Below are positions 46,878 through 57,205 of a stretch of DNA of 64,000 nucleotides, one piece after another. Origin of the DNA: Nitrospirota bacterium (GTDB lineage: Bacteria > Nitrospirota > Leptospirillia > Leptospirillales > Leptospirillaceae); contig JAJYGC010000005.1 of assembly GCA_021785195.1 (NCBI GenBank), forward strand, positions 99,809-163,808, given 5' to 3'. Position 1 is the first letter of the stretch. Every line of letters starts with the position of its first letter. Position numbers and translations under genes: made by a program. Under the pieces are notes generated by a model that was not told the origin of the DNA, did not search any database, and saw only the letters and a program-made list of their open reading frames with translations.

Positions 46878-47666
46878 TCAGGAAACACTCCCAGCGGGGA
46901 CGGTTCTTGCCGCATTGCAAAACGAGGCCAACAAAGCCTTCCAGCGCACCGGATCCCTTTCATCCTGCACAAGGCGGGAACCCACAATCACCCCATCGGC
47001 AAACTTCAGGACATTTTCTGCCGTGGAGGGTGTCTGGATTCCGAAGCCAACACAAACCGGGGATGATGTCATTTCCCGGATTTTAGAAACGCAACGGGAT
47101 ACGTCTCCCGTCTCCGAAAGCTCCTTGCCGGTCGTTCCCAACAAGGATACAAGGTAAATAAATTCCTCGGAGGTTGCAACAATCCTCTTCATCCGGGCCA
47201 ATGAGGTGGTCGGGGCGACAAACGGAATCAGGGAGAGTCCCCCCTCATGAAATACCTTTCGGACATTATGGGAGTCTTCATAAGAGAGGTCTGGAATGAC
47301 TGCTCCAACGATCCCTCCTGTTTTTTGAGCCTGCTCCACAAAATCCTCCAGCCCCAAGGCAAGAAAAAGGTTGAAGTACGTCATCAGAAAAATCGGAGGC
47401 CGCTCGTTCCGGGGAATTTTTGACAGCCAGGACAGAAGTGAACGCAAGGAAGTCTTGGAAGAAAGTGCCCGATTTGCCGCCTGCTGGATCACTGGACCAT
47501 CTGCCGTGGGGTCCGAAAAGGGAACACCCAGTTCCACGGCCCAGACCTTCTCCTCCTTTGCCCCGAGCAAAAGCGCCCTGGTCGTCTCCAGATCGGGATC
47601 TCCCGCCATTAAATAGGGGATGACCCGTTTCCCATTTGCAGGCGGAGGCAACATTTGTCTTTTCAT
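46878..47666 (-). CDS. trpA: Tryptophan synthase alpha chain
   Basis: Cleaves indole-3-glycerol phosphate. The catalytic glutamate lies in [18 protein letters not shown] and the aspartate in [10 protein letters not shown], with the phosphate-binding GTTGKE and VGFGIQTPS segments present in 262 residues. The ATG overlaps the trpB stop by four bases. A 56-base gap follows before accD, holding the accD ribosome-binding site. Confidence 0.96.
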   Translation of the reverse strand: MKRQMLPPPANGKRVIPYLMAGDPDLETTRALLLGAKEEKVWAVELGVPFSDPTADGPVIQQAANRALSSKTSLRSLLSWLSKIPRNERPPIFLMTYFNLFLALGLEDFVEQAQKTGGIVGAVIPDLSYEDSHNVRKVFHEGGLSLIPFVAPTTSLARMKRIVATSEEFIYLVSLLGTTGKELSETGDVSRCVSKIREMTSSPVCVGFGIQTPSTAENVLKFADGVIVGSRLVQDERDPVRWKALLASFCNAARTVPAGSVS

Positions 47667-48898
47667 GAGAATGAGACCCCCTTTATCCTGGCGACTTCCA
47701 TCACATCCTTGTCCCCCCTTCCGGAAAGATTGACGACAAGAACCCGGTCGGGGCCAAGGTCCCTGGCCTTCCGGATAGCCCAGGCAATGGCATGGGAACT
47801 TTCAAGGGCGGGCAGTATCCCTTCCGTCTTGCCTAATGTCTCAAAGGCCTCCAAGGCCTCATCATCACTGACAGAGACAAAGGAAATTCTCCCGGAATCA
47901 TGGTAATAGGCAAGTTCCGGACCGACTGCCGAGTAATCGAGTCCCGCAGAGACCGAATGGGTCTTTTCAATCTGACCATCACCATCCTGCAACACATAAG
48001 TCCTTGATCCTTGCAATACACCGACCTTGCCGGTCTGGAATCGTGCCGCATGCTCCCCTGGTTTTAGGGAACGCCCCCCTGCCTCCACTCCGTACAGGAC
48101 ACATTCCAGATCGGAAAGGAACGGGAAAAAAAGGCCCATGGAGTTACTGCCCCCACCGACACATGCAATCAGGGCATCCGGGAGACGGCCTTCCTTGCGA
48201 AGGATTTGTTTTCGGGCCTCACGACCAATCACAGACTGAAAAGAACGGACAATCAGGGGAAAAGGGTGGGGACCAAATGCCGTCCCTAACACATAATGCG
48301 TCGACAGCACCGAATGGGACCAGTCCCTCAGTGCTTCGCTTATTGCATCCTTCAGGGTCTTCGTTCCTGAATCAACCGGCTTCACCGTTGCCCCCAGAAG
48401 ATTCATCCGAAAAACATTCAGGGACTGCCTGCGGGCATCCTCAGAACCCATATAGACATCGCATTCAAAACCATATCGGGCCGCAACCGTTGCCGTTGCC
48501 ACACCATGCTGTCCGGCACCCGTTTCTGCGATCAACCTCTTCTTCCTCATCCGGAGAGCCAGAAGGGCCTGTCCAACCGTATTGTTGATCTTATGGGCTC
48601 CCGTATGGTTCAGATCTTCCCTTTTCAGATAAATTCGGGCTCCACCCAGCTTTCTGGTGAGCCCTTCAGCAAAATAGAGGGGGGTCGCACGACCGACAAA
48701 ATCCCGATAAACCTCATTCATCTCCCGGTGGTACGTTGGGTCCGCCCAGGCTTTCCTGAATGCAGCCTCCAGCTCATAAAGGGCTTCCATCAAAGATTCC
48801 GAGACGAAACGCCCTCCATACTCTCCGAAATAACCGTTTCGGTCCGGAAGAGAGGACGGCCTCCGCATTGCTGCCGCCATCCGGCTGGAATCACTCAT
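47663..48898 (-). CDS. trpB: Tryptophan synthase beta chain
   Basis: PLP enzyme that joins indole and serine. The PLP lysine lies in [15 protein letters not shown], the phosphate loop is GGGSNS, and EAGG and ETGAGQHG segments are typical of standard TrpB1 in 411 residues. It overlaps trpF by eight bases upstream and trpA by four downstream. Confidence 0.97.
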   Translation of the reverse strand: MSDSSRMAAAMRRPSSLPDRNGYFGEYGGRFVSESLMEALYELEAAFRKAWADPTYHREMNEVYRDFVGRATPLYFAEGLTRKLGGARIYLKREDLNHTGAHKINNTVGQALLALRMRKKRLIAETGAGQHGVATATVAARYGFECDVYMGSEDARRQSLNVFRMNLLGATVKPVDSGTKTLKDAISEALRDWSHSVLSTHYVLGTAFGPHPFPLIVRSFQSVIGREARKQILRKEGRLPDALIACVGGGSNSMGLFFPFLSDLECVLYGVEAGGRSLKPGEHAARFQTGKVGVLQGSRTYVLQDGDGQIEKTHSVSAGLDYSAVGPELAYYHDSGRISFVSVSDDEALEAFETLGKTEGILPALESSHAIAWAIRKARDLGPDRVLVVNLSGRGDKDVMEVARIKGVSFS

Positions 48899-49523
48899 AC
48901 CTTTTTACCTCCGAAAAAAACCGAGAAAGCCGATCATAACTTTTTTTCCCAGGACTCGACTCAACTCCTGAAGAAACATCCACTCCAAACGGGTGGACGG
49001 ACTTGATCGCATCATAGACATTGGTGTCATTGAGCCCACCTGAAAGGATCAACGGAACCGGAAAAGGAATCCCTGAAACCAGGGAATGATCCCACGCATG
49101 AGCATTTCCACCCGGGGACTTGGAGGAAAATCCCTCCACCAGCAGGTATGAAGCCTGGGCGGAAGGGTTGATCGAAAGGGAGGAAGGACGTGCTTCGGCC
49201 GCGATTTTTTTGACCTCTATCCAGGGGATTCCCAGGTTCCCCAGCTTCGCTTGCAAACCCTGCGTCACTATATCCCCATGCCATTGGATCATGTCCAGGG
49301 GAACCATCTGCACCAACCGTTCCACTTCTTTCCAATCCGGATCGACAAACACACCCACTTTCCGTATTCCCGCCGGCAGAACTTCCGCAATGGAGCGGGC
49401 CATCTCCCCTGTCACATGTCGGGGGGACGGTGGGTAAAACACAAAACCGATGGCATCGGGGCCAAAACCCGCTACGACTTCCGCATCATCTTGAGAGGTG
49501 ATCCCGCAAATTTTAATCCACAT
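48891..49523 (-). CDS. trpF: Phosphoribosylanthranilate isomerase
   Basis: TIM-barrel isomerase of tryptophan synthesis, 210 residues. It starts [12 protein letters not shown] with the catalytic cysteine, and the late [10 protein letters not shown] and [19 protein letters not shown] segments are diagnostic. It overlaps trpC by 11 bases. Confidence 0.96.
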   Translation of the reverse strand: MWIKICGITSQDDAEVVAGFGPDAIGFVFYPPSPRHVTGEMARSIAEVLPAGIRKVGVFVDPDWKEVERLVQMVPLDMIQWHGDIVTQGLQAKLGNLGIPWIEVKKIAAEARPSSLSINPSAQASYLLVEGFSSKSPGGNAHAWDHSLVSGIPFPVPLILSGGLNDTNVYDAIKSVHPFGVDVSSGVESSPGKKSYDRLSRFFSEVKRYE

Positions 49524-50331
49524 GACCCAAAAACCTTTTCAGGGCAAGTCCCGGATCCTGTTGGGACAGAAATGATTCTCCGACGAGCACCGCATGGTAT
49601 CCCAGATCTTCCATCCTTTTCCTGTCTTCGGGAGTCTTCAGGCCGCTCTCTGCGATGCGAACCAGAGATTGTGGCATGCACGGCGCCAATCTTTCCGAAA
49701 GTCCAAGATCCATCTTGAGAGAATCCAGGTCCCGATGATTGACCCCCACCACGGAGGCACCCGCATCAAGGGCGATCATCAACTCTTCCCGCGAGTGCAC
49801 CTCAACCAACGCAGACAGAGAGAGCGAACGGGCCAGCTCGATCATTTTCCGAAGATCTTCCGGCAAAAGGATTCTGACAATCAGGAGGACAAGGTCCGCT
49901 CCCGCCAACCGGCTCTCCCATATCTGGTAGGGATCGATCAGAAAATCCTTGCGGAGGAAAGGAATGTTTCCCTTAGGGGCCAACCCAGATTTCAGCGTCC
50001 GAAGATCGTCCAGACTTCCCCCGAAGAAGGGAGCATCAGTCAAGACAGAAATCCCGGAAGCCCCGGCTTCAAGATATCCCGACACGATGTCCAAGGGGAA
50101 ATAAGGATCCCGTATCATCCCCCTGGACGGAGACTTCCTCTTCGTTTCGGCAATCACCCTGATAGGGAGGTTTCCTTTCCACTGATCCTCGATCCGAAAA
50201 GCCGGCGGCATCCGGGAAACTGACTCTTCCATCTTGGTGATGGGGAACAAACGGGACGCTGACGCAATTTCGGCCCGCTTGGATTCGACAATCGCCTTCA
50301 GTAGGGGATGGTCTTCGACAACTCGACCCAT
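49513..50331 (-). CDS. trpC: Indole-3-glycerol phosphate synthase
   Basis: Ring-closing TIM-barrel enzyme of tryptophan synthesis. IAETKRKSPSRG, LRKDFLIDPYQIWESRLAGAD and GVNHRDLDSLKMDL carry the catalytic lysines, glutamate and asparagine. At 272 residues it is normal. It overlaps trpD by 34 bases; no in-frame alternative with a better ribosome-binding site is seen. Confidence 0.96.
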   Translation of the reverse strand: MGRVVEDHPLLKAIVESKRAEIASASRLFPITKMEESVSRMPPAFRIEDQWKGNLPIRVIAETKRKSPSRGMIRDPYFPLDIVSGYLEAGASGISVLTDAPFFGGSLDDLRTLKSGLAPKGNIPFLRKDFLIDPYQIWESRLAGADLVLLIVRILLPEDLRKMIELARSLSLSALVEVHSREELMIALDAGASVVGVNHRDLDSLKMDLGLSERLAPCMPQSLVRIAESGLKTPEDRKRMEDLGYHAVLVGESFLSQQDPGLALKRFLGHVD

Positions 50332-51326
50332 TCTTCCAGGATCTCCAATGGTTTTTTTGAAAAGATGACCTCACGGGCCATTGCCACTCCCTCACGGGGG
50401 CCAGAAACCTTCTCTGCCACCCAAAACCCCAATGCGGCATTCGCCAGTGTCACGTCCAGAAATGGACCAGGATTTCCGGAGAGGACATTCCGAAGGATCT
50501 CCGCATTGTCCTTTGCCGTGCCCCCCAGCACCTTCTGGACAGGGACCTCAGGGAGCCCGAAATCCCTTGGCCACAGATCCTGTTCCACATTGTTGCCCCG
50601 AACGGACCGGATGATTCTTGTCGCACCGGAGAGCGTCGCCTCATCCAGCCCATCTCCATGAATCACACAAAACGATTCGTGGCCTGCCCGCTCCAGAACA
50701 CCCGCCAGTCTTGGGACAAGATGGGAAGAGGACACACCCAGAATCTGTTTTCGGACAAATGCTGGACTGGCAAGCGGAGCCACTAGGTTGAACAGGGTCC
50801 GAATTCCCAGCCCTCTCCGGAGAGGGGCCAGAAGCTTCAGTGCGGGATGGTACAAAGGAGCCCATAAGAAAATAATTCCCAGCTTTTCAAGAATCTGCCT
50901 GGACAGATCGGGAGCCACATCGATCCGAATTCCGAGCCCCTCGAGAACGTCTGCACTTCCCGAACGACTTGAGATCGCCCGATTGCCGTGCTTGACCACC
51001 GGGACACCACCCCCCGCCAGTACAAAGGACACTGTCGTGGAAATATTGAAGCTTCCTGAATGATCCCCACCCGTTCCGCAGGTATCAATGGCCGTCTCCT
51101 GCAACCCTCCGGAAAGAGGAAAGGGCAGCAAATGCTCCCTCAGGGAGTCCAATGCCCCAGAAAGCTCCCCTTCCGACTCCCCTTTCATGGCCAATGCGGT
51201 CAGAACGGCAGAGACCTCATATTCGGGAACTTTCCCGCCAAGGACACCGTCAAGCCATTGCTTCATGGAAACCCGGTCCAGGCTCCCACCTCCCAGAAGA
51301 ACGGGAAGAGGACGAAAATCTGTCAT
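50298..51326 (-). CDS. trpD: Anthranilate phosphoribosyltransferase
   Basis: Transfers phosphoribose to anthranilate. The PRPP-binding [17 protein letters not shown] and [18 protein letters not shown] segments are intact in 342 residues. It is a stand-alone TrpD not fused to TrpG, whose stop overlaps its ATG by four bases. Confidence 0.97.
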   Translation of the reverse strand: MTDFRPLPVLLGGGSLDRVSMKQWLDGVLGGKVPEYEVSAVLTALAMKGESEGELSGALDSLREHLLPFPLSGGLQETAIDTCGTGGDHSGSFNISTTVSFVLAGGGVPVVKHGNRAISSRSGSADVLEGLGIRIDVAPDLSRQILEKLGIIFLWAPLYHPALKLLAPLRRGLGIRTLFNLVAPLASPAFVRKQILGVSSSHLVPRLAGVLERAGHESFCVIHGDGLDEATLSGATRIIRSVRGNNVEQDLWPRDFGLPEVPVQKVLGGTAKDNAEILRNVLSGNPGPFLDVTLANAALGFWVAEKVSGPREGVAMAREVIFSKKPLEILEEWVELSKTIPY

Positions 51327-51919
51327 AAAGAGTCAACCACTGAGTTTTTTTGGGTCAAGCGCCTGAAATTTTCAAGAATTCTCTTCCCTTCAAGCGTCAG
51401 GATCGACTCCGGGTGGAACTGGACACCCCATACAGGGAGGCTCCGGTGAGACAAGCCCATGATTTCATTTTCAGCGGTCCAGGCGGTCACTTTCAGGTCA
51501 TCCGGCAAGGATTCGGGGGAGACGACAAGGGAATGGTACCGGGTGGCCTCAAAAGGATTCGGAATTCCCTCGAACAGATCCAACCCATCATGATGAACCA
51601 TGGATGTCTTTCCATGCATCAGTCGACCCGCACGCACCACATTCCCCCCAAAAACATCGCCAATGACCTGATGTCCAAGACAAACACCCAACAGGGGAAT
51701 GACCCCCGACAATTCACGAACGACATTCTGGCATACCCCGGATTGGGATGGGTCGCCGGGACCCGGGGAAAGGACGATTCCCTCATATCCCCTTTTCCGA
51801 ATTTCCGAACAGGAAATCTGGTCATTTCTGACGACATCCACCTCACAGCCCAGCTCCCAGAAGTACTGGACAAGGTTGTACGTGAACGAATCATAGTTGT
51901 CGATCATCAAAAGAGCCAT
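51323..51919 (-). CDS. trpG: Anthranilate synthase component II (glutamine amidotransferase)
   Basis: Class I amidotransferase feeding ammonia to TrpE; the same protein may serve p-aminobenzoate synthase, since no separate pabA is visible and folC is nearby. The catalytic cysteine lies in [11 protein letters not shown] and the His-Glu pair in [10 protein letters not shown]. The ATG overlaps the trpE stop by 13 bases. Confidence 0.95.
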   Translation of the reverse strand: MALLMIDNYDSFTYNLVQYFWELGCEVDVVRNDQISCSEIRKRGYEGIVLSPGPGDPSQSGVCQNVVRELSGVIPLLGVCLGHQVIGDVFGGNVVRAGRLMHGKTSMVHHDGLDLFEGIPNPFEATRYHSLVVSPESLPDDLKVTAWTAENEIMGLSHRSLPVWGVQFHPESILTLEGKRILENFRRLTQKNSVVDSL

Positions 51920-53412
51920 GGACCCTCTTCACCATTGGCAATCCTCAATGCCCTCATCATCGCTCCGGCTTTCATCTGGACTTCCCGGTCCTCTTTCTCC
52001 GGGATCGAATCCGCCACAATTCCCGCACCCGCCTGGAAGAACGCATCCTTTCCATTGAGAAAGATCGACCTGATGGCAATGGCCAGGTCACAATCCCCCG
52101 TCAGGGAAAGAGTCCCGATCGCCCCCGCATAGGGGCCCCTCCGCATATGCTCAAGTTCTTCAATGATCTCCATCGCCCGAATTTTTGGAGCACCAGACAA
52201 TGTTCCCGCAGGATAGACCGCCCGAATGACATCAAACATATCCTTGCCAGGCTCCAGCTTCCCTTCCACATGGGAGACGATGTGAATGACGTGGGAATAT
52301 TTTTCGAGAGTCATCATTTCGCTAACACAGACAGTACCCTTCTGGGCCACCCGACCCACATCGTTCCTTCCAAGGTCAACAAGCATGACATGCTCGGCAC
52401 GTTCCTTCGGGTCCGCCAGCAGTTGTCTGGAGTTTTCCTCATCTTCAGCGGTGATCCCGGTTCTCCTGACCGTCCCCGCGATCGGTCTCAGGTCAACCTT
52501 CCCTCCCCTCACACGAACCAGAAGCTCCGGAGAAGAACCGACCAGGGCCCGACCCCCTTCCTCGATCAAGAACAGGTAGGGAGAGGGATTGATCGCACGC
52601 AGGACCCGATAAAGGTCGAGGGGATTTCCCTCAAACCGAAGGGAGAATCTCTTCGAAAGCACGATCTGGAAGATATCTCCGGCACGAATGTGTTCCTGTG
52701 CCTCAAGAACATTTTTTTTGAACTCTTCGGAGGTTGGAGTCTCATGAAACTTGAGCGCAGGAGCTTCCACCGGAGAAGCAGGATTGAACGGAGTCTTTCT
52801 GACAGAGTCCACGAAGCCTGTGAGCTCCGATTCAGCTCTTTCAAAAACTTCATCCGGATCCTCTCCCAAAGCGGGCTCAATCCATGTTACGATCTGAACT
52901 TTCTGTGACACATGATCAAAGACCACCAGAAATTCCGGGAAAACGAAGAAGAGATCGGGAAACTCTTCCTGTGCGGGAAGCCTTCCGGGAAGATGCTCAA
53001 ACGTCCTGACCATATCGTAGGACAGATACCCGACCAGACCGCCATTCACCCCTTCCGGCAAGCCTCCGGGATCGATCTCCAACTGATAAAGCTCCTTCCG
53101 GAGCATGTCCAGAAGATCACCTTTCCGTTCAGTCTGGGTCGTATTTCCGTCATTGGCCAGGCAGGTGACCTTCAATCCCTGGTCTATCCGCCCTTCAAAC
53201 CTGAACCGGACCCCTGACCCGACATAGGAAAAACGGCCCCATTTTTCCCCTCCTACAACGCTTTCCAGAAGGAATCCCTTTTTTCCATCAGGAAGGGCCG
53301 CATAAAACAGGACCGGAGTCAGGGAATCCGAAAGGATTTCACAACAAACCGCCACCCACCGGTACTTTTTTGCACTTTCCCTAAAATCGGGACGGGTCGT
53401 CAGGACCTTCAT
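51907..53412 (-). CDS. trpE: Anthranilate synthase component I
   Basis: Chorismate-to-anthranilate enzyme, 501 residues from ATG 53412. The N-terminal FLLESVV carries the LLES feedback site for tryptophan; the catalytic core has [28 protein letters not shown], and [17 protein letters not shown]. The ATG overlaps the stop codon of the sigma-54 activator gene by four bases (ATGA), so the ten extra residues in the track belong to the overlap. Confidence 0.96.
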   Translation of the reverse strand: MKVLTTRPDFRESAKKYRWVAVCCEILSDSLTPVLFYAALPDGKKGFLLESVVGGEKWGRFSYVGSGVRFRFEGRIDQGLKVTCLANDGNTTQTERKGDLLDMLRKELYQLEIDPGGLPEGVNGGLVGYLSYDMVRTFEHLPGRLPAQEEFPDLFFVFPEFLVVFDHVSQKVQIVTWIEPALGEDPDEVFERAESELTGFVDSVRKTPFNPASPVEAPALKFHETPTSEEFKKNVLEAQEHIRAGDIFQIVLSKRFSLRFEGNPLDLYRVLRAINPSPYLFLIEEGGRALVGSSPELLVRVRGGKVDLRPIAGTVRRTGITAEDEENSRQLLADPKERAEHVMLVDLGRNDVGRVAQKGTVCVSEMMTLEKYSHVIHIVSHVEGKLEPGKDMFDVIRAVYPAGTLSGAPKIRAMEIIEELEHMRRGPYAGAIGTLSLTGDCDLAIAIRSIFLNGKDAFFQAGAGIVADSIPEKEDREVQMKAGAMMRALRIANGEEGPWLF

Positions 53413-54830
53413 GCCAACTTCATTTCCTTCAGCCGTCTCCACAAGGTGGAGCGACCCATTGAAAGCCTCCGGGCAACCTCGGACACATTTCCACCGGAAA
53501 GTTCCATGGCTCTGCGAATCAGTTCCAGCTCAACATACTTGAGGGGTTCCCTTTCAAGAAGAGCGGCCTCAAAAAAAGAGGACTGGGCCTGACCAGGAAT
53601 CATATCCCCGGGAAGGTGCCGAACATCGATTCGACTCTCATTGCATAAAAGGGCCGAATGCTCAAGGATGTTCTGGAGCTCACGAATATTCCCCGGATAG
53701 TGGTAGTTCAACAGAACCTGCATCGCATCCGAAGTCAGGCCCTGAATGTTTTTTCCCATTTCAACGTTGAACCGGTCGACAAAGGACTGAATCAGCAACG
53801 GAAGATCCTCCTGTCGCTCCCGAAGGGGAGGCAAGGTGATCGGGATGACCCGAAGACGATAATAGAGGTCTTTCCGAAACTCCCCCAACTCCATGGCCTG
53901 TTTCAGATCCCGGTTGGTCGCCGCGATGACCCGGACATCCACCTTGACCGTTTTTGTTCCCCCGACGCGTTCAAACTCTTCCTCCTGCAAGACCCTCAAA
54001 AGCTTGACCTGCATGGTCGGGGAAATTTCACCGATTTCATCCAGAAACAACGTTCCGCCCGAAGCCAGCTCAAACCGCCCGAGGCGGCTCTGAACAGCCC
54101 CGGTGAATGCTCCCCTGACATGACCAAACAATTCCGATTCCAAAACCCCTTCGGAGAGGGCCGCACAATTCAGCTTGATGAATGGGCCTTCCCGGCGGGG
54201 ACTGTTTTCATGCAGGGCATGAGCCACCAGCTCTTTTCCCGTGCCGCTTTCCCCTTCGATCAAAACAGTTGATTTGCTTTGGGCGATGACCGGCAGGAGG
54301 TCAAAAAGTTCCTGCATTTTTTCGCTGCGGCCAATGATCCTCCCAAAAGAATACCGGCCTTTTAACTCCTCTTTCAGCGCCACGATCTGAGTGACATCAT
54401 GAAAGATTTCAACTCCCCCAAACACCTTTCCACCCGCATCCTTCAACAATGCCGTATTTAAGCGGAGGACCCGCTTTCTTCCGGTGGAATCAACGAGGGA
54501 AATCTCAAAATTGCGCAGGGGCTCGCCGGTCTCAACCGTCTTTTCTAGAACGCACCGTGCCTGACATTCCGATGAATTCATGACTTTTCGGCAATCGAAG
54601 GGACCATTGAGCTCATTCCGGACTTTCAGGATTTCACGTGCCGCACGGTTCATATACAGCACTTTTTTGTCCAGACCGATCGCAACGACACCTTCCTCAA
54701 GGGAATCAAGAATAACCTGAGGGTCTGCGGGGGAAACACCGTGAGGAAAGGTCCCCAAAGCCCCTCCATCCGCCACGGGCAAATCAACCTTGTTATTGAA
54801 AGGCCGAAGAGAAACCGGATCGGCTTTCAC
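53409..54830 (-). CDS. Sigma-54-dependent transcriptional activator with PAS domain
   Basis: Enhancer-binding protein, 473 residues. An N-terminal PAS domain (VILDSLEEGVVAIGLDKKVLYMNRAAREIL) carries two cysteines in SSECQARC, suggesting redox or metal sensing. The AAA+ core has Walker A GESGTGKE, the sigma-54 contact loop GAFTGA, Walker B LFLDEIGE and the R-finger region; a Fis-type helix-turn-helix ends the protein (NVSEVARRLSMGRSTLWRRLKEM). It overlaps the ferredoxin gene by 38 bases and trpE by four. Targets are unknown. Confidence 0.93.
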   Translation of the reverse strand: MKADPVSLRPFNNKVDLPVADGGALGTFPHGVSPADPQVILDSLEEGVVAIGLDKKVLYMNRAAREILKVRNELNGPFDCRKVMNSSECQARCVLEKTVETGEPLRNFEISLVDSTGRKRVLRLNTALLKDAGGKVFGGVEIFHDVTQIVALKEELKGRYSFGRIIGRSEKMQELFDLLPVIAQSKSTVLIEGESGTGKELVAHALHENSPRREGPFIKLNCAALSEGVLESELFGHVRGAFTGAVQSRLGRFELASGGTLFLDEIGEISPTMQVKLLRVLQEEEFERVGGTKTVKVDVRVIAATNRDLKQAMELGEFRKDLYYRLRVIPITLPPLRERQEDLPLLIQSFVDRFNVEMGKNIQGLTSDAMQVLLNYHYPGNIRELQNILEHSALLCNESRIDVRHLPGDMIPGQAQSSFFEAALLEREPLKYVELELIRRAMELSGGNVSEVARRLSMGRSTLWRRLKEMKLA

Positions 54831-55029
54831 CTGAAGCTCCTTTCCGATAGACAGAAAGCGCCGAGACAGGGCAGGTCACAATGCAGTACCGGCAAAGGAT
54901 GCAGTCCCCGATACCACTCTCTCCCGATAGATCCAGAACGCCCGTGGGACACAGTTCCTCACACTCACCACATTGATTGCAGCGCGCGTGATCCAGGTGG
55001 ACCCGCCCTTTTGCCACCCTCACCATCAT
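54793..55029 (-). CDS. Two-cluster 4Fe-4S ferredoxin
   Basis: A 78-residue ferredoxin with two motifs, CNQCGECEELCP and CILCRYCIVTCP, expected to hold two 4Fe-4S clusters. It starts at ATG 55029 or 55026. Its 3' end overlaps the sigma-54 activator start by 38 bases, tying the two together. The C-terminal 20 residues after the second motif are polar and unusual. The electron partner is not evident. Confidence 0.88.
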   Translation of the reverse strand: MMVRVAKGRVHLDHARCNQCGECEELCPTGVLDLSGESGIGDCILCRYCIVTCPVSALSVYRKGASGESRSGFSSAFQ

Positions 55030-55068
55030 ATCACACCACCCTGGTGCCAGAATTCAAAATGACCTCCC

Positions 55069-55614
55069 TTAAAAGGAGCGATCATTGAGTCGGGAATAGA
55101 GGAGGAACCCTGCCACCGTTTTTGCATCGCTCAGACTTCCATCCTGTATCCTTTTCCAAACCTCGTCGGGAGTCAATAACAGAACCTCCTCTATTTCTTC
55201 TCCCTCGTCGGGATGGCTCTTTTTCAGATCGCCCCCCTCGGAAAGGAAGAGATGGATCCGTTCATTACAGAATCCTGGCGTCGTCCAGATCGAGGACATC
55301 AACGTCAGGATTCCTCCCGAAAGTCCCGTCTCTTCTTCAAGTTCCCGTTCGGCCGCAATTCGTAAATCCTCACCAGGTTCCACCTTCCCTGCCGGAATTT
55401 CAAGGATTGATTGCCCGACCGACGGACGGAACTGCCGAATCAGAAGGATCTTTGAACGGTATACAGGGACAACCGCGACACCTTCTCCGAACAAGACCGA
55501 CTCGTGCGTTCTTGTCTGGCCTGCGGGACCCGGGATCTGTCGGATAGACAGAGAGATCCTTTTGCCGGAATAAACAATCCCATCCTCATCCAACCGTTTT
55601 TTTTCTTCAGACAC
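55069..55614 (-). CDS. NUDIX hydrolase (ADP-ribose pyrophosphatase-like)
   Basis: Hydrolyses a nucleoside diphosphate linked to another group, probably ADP-ribose. The full Nudix box GKVEPGEDLRIAAERELEEETGL is present, and the flanking layout (LIRQFRPSVGQSILEIPAG before it) fits the ADP-ribose pyrophosphatase branch. GTG start at 55614. It lies 39 bases upstream of the ferredoxin gene and could begin the trp transcript. Confidence 0.9.
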   Translation of the reverse strand: MSEEKKRLDEDGIVYSGKRISLSIRQIPGPAGQTRTHESVLFGEGVAVVPVYRSKILLIRQFRPSVGQSILEIPAGKVEPGEDLRIAAERELEEETGLSGGILTLMSSIWTTPGFCNERIHLFLSEGGDLKKSHPDEGEEIEEVLLLTPDEVWKRIQDGSLSDAKTVAGFLLYSRLNDRSF

Positions 55615-55722
55615 GAATGCCCTTTCCAGAATTCGGGATCGCAGGGGATTGTTTTTTGACTCAGCGGGAACCGACCAGAAACCGGGATCAGGGGAGGTAT
55701 AGATCCGGACGCTTTAGAGCGA

Positions 55723-56334
55723 TTACCGAACCATATTCCGATTGCGGGTACGATTGATGTAAAAGAAAACCCCCAGCAAAGCGAGCACCAGAAACGACCC
55801 GATCCCCGAAAGAGCTCCCACAGAGGCACGAAAACCATAGGAAGGGCTCCGGGCAGGGCTAAAGATCACAAACAGCATGGCGTATACCGAATATGCCGTG
55901 ATGACGGAAAAAATAAAACAAAGAAGCGTAACCCATCCAAGCCGACGATGCACCATGGGATTTCGGGTCAGGATCCGTTCCCCATTTTCAATCGAAGTTG
56001 AGATGAACCCATTGAACACGACAATTCCTGTCAAGACAAGGGCCGCCGTCGATACCAGGGAATGAAAGATAATCACGGGATAATAAATCAGATATTTCAC
56101 ATAATCCGGTCCCCCAAAACCAATAATCCCGACAATGTACTGCTGGGCAAGGTACATCAGGAACCATGCGGCAACCAGGACGGAGGAAACAAGCATCGTA
56201 TTGTGATGGAGGGAGCCGCGATGGCGACGGGCAAAGTACCCCCCAAATCCCAGGAAACTGAAAACGATCGTTTCCGATGTCACCGTCAGATCCCACCAGA
56301 AATCTGCTTTTGTCCCGAGGAACCCATGCATCAT
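55723..56334 (-). CDS. DUF420 membrane protein
   Basis: Integral membrane protein of 203 residues with about five spans. DUF420 features are visible: RHRGSLHHNTMLVS, YLIYYPVIIFHSLVS and NPMVHRRLGWVTL, with several conserved histidines in membrane helices. Relatives lie near haem-copper oxidase genes and may bind haem or metal during assembly. Here it ends a run of respiratory accessory genes, which agrees. Confidence 0.8.
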   Translation of the reverse strand: MMHGFLGTKADFWWDLTVTSETIVFSFLGFGGYFARRHRGSLHHNTMLVSSVLVAAWFLMYLAQQYIVGIIGFGGPDYVKYLIYYPVIIFHSLVSTAALVLTGIVVFNGFISTSIENGERILTRNPMVHRRLGWVTLLCFIFSVITAYSVYAMLFVIFSPARSPSYGFRASVGALSGIGSFLVLALLGVFFYINRTRNRNMVR

Positions 56335-56358
56335 TTCTCTTATCCTTTCATTGTGCCA

Positions 56359-56649
56359 TTAGGAAAGCGGGGGGGAGGATTCGCCACTTTCAAGTGCCCG
56401 GCAAACCAGATACCAGATCAGAAAAGGAACGATGCCCGCAAATAGAAATACCATCGCAAACAGGAGGGAAAACCCCATGAACGCATCTCCTGGGGATTTC
56501 CCAACAATCCGGAAAAATGCAAAAAGGAACCGCCCACCGAGCAGATTCGGGACCATGAACGTGTACCCGAATCCCCAGAATGCAAAGAGTGATGTCAGCA
56601 GGGGATGGCGTTTGGCAAGCGCAATAATGGAAAGCTTTTGGGGCTGCAT
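56359..56649 (-). CDS. Small membrane protein of unknown function
   Basis: About 96 residues with two predicted spans (HPLLTSLFAFWGFGYTFMV and GFSLLFAMVFLFAGIVPFLIWYLVC). No family recognised. ATG 56649 avoids overlap with the upstream gene, whose stop is 14 bases away; the longer TTG start in the track would overlap it by 38 bases. Co-transcribed with its neighbours. Confidence 0.6.
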   Translation of the reverse strand: MQPQKLSIIALAKRHPLLTSLFAFWGFGYTFMVPNLLGGRFLFAFFRIVGKSPGDAFMGFSLLFAMVFLFAGIVPFLIWYLVCRALESGESSPPLS

Positions 56650-56662
56650 CCCGGTATCGGTT

Positions 56663-57130
56663 TCAGGATTTTGCTTTTTCAAGATCACGGATGCGGGCAA
56701 ACTCCTTCAGCAGAAGATTAAGCTCCTCTTTCGACAGTGAATTCCTGCGAATGGTCGCCTGGATCCTCCGCTTGTCGATTGTCTCACCCCATACCCCCAG
56801 TATGGTTCTCCCACCCTGAAACTGAAGCTTTCGAACGACCTCGTCCGCATCTCCATTTTTCCATTCAAAGGTGATGGACCTATCCGAGACCCGAATGGAT
56901 TTCAGCGACCGCCTTGCCATCAGGAGGCAATGATTGATCACTGAAGTAAATCCCGAGAACAGGGCCAACCAGAATGAAAAGAAAAAAAGATAGAAGAGAG
57001 GGGAGCCATGATCCTTCGTATAGTACTCATAACTCAGAACAGCTGACATGAAAAGCGCGGCACCATGAAAAAGTCCGCTCCAAATGGCGCCCTTCTTATC
57101 CGGGCTCAATACAAATCGTTCATCAGTCAT
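56663..57130 (-). CDS. Membrane protein of unknown function with PH-like cytoplasmic part
   Basis: A 155-residue protein with two N-terminal spans (IWSGLFHGAALFMSAVLSYEYY and LFYLFFFSFWLALFSGFTSVIN) followed by a basic soluble domain (RVSDRSITFEWKNGDADEVVRKL). The pattern of strands followed by a helix recalls a bacterial PH domain, but this is only a resemblance. It follows the CcoG-like gene and may share its role. Confidence 0.6.
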   Translation of the reverse strand: MTDERFVLSPDKKGAIWSGLFHGAALFMSAVLSYEYYTKDHGSPLFYLFFFSFWLALFSGFTSVINHCLLMARRSLKSIRVSDRSITFEWKNGDADEVVRKLQFQGGRTILGVWGETIDKRRIQATIRRNSLSKEELNLLLKEFARIRDLEKAKS

Positions 57131-57205
57131 AGCGCGAACCTAGCATACCCCTTTCACATTTGCAATCTTGTTGGATTTCCTGGGTTATCCATGGAATCAA
57201 GATGC

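Noticed and set aside
55030-55068. TGGCAC near the ferredoxin start as a sigma-54 -24 box
   Set aside because: No GC at the required -12 position; spacing does not fit.
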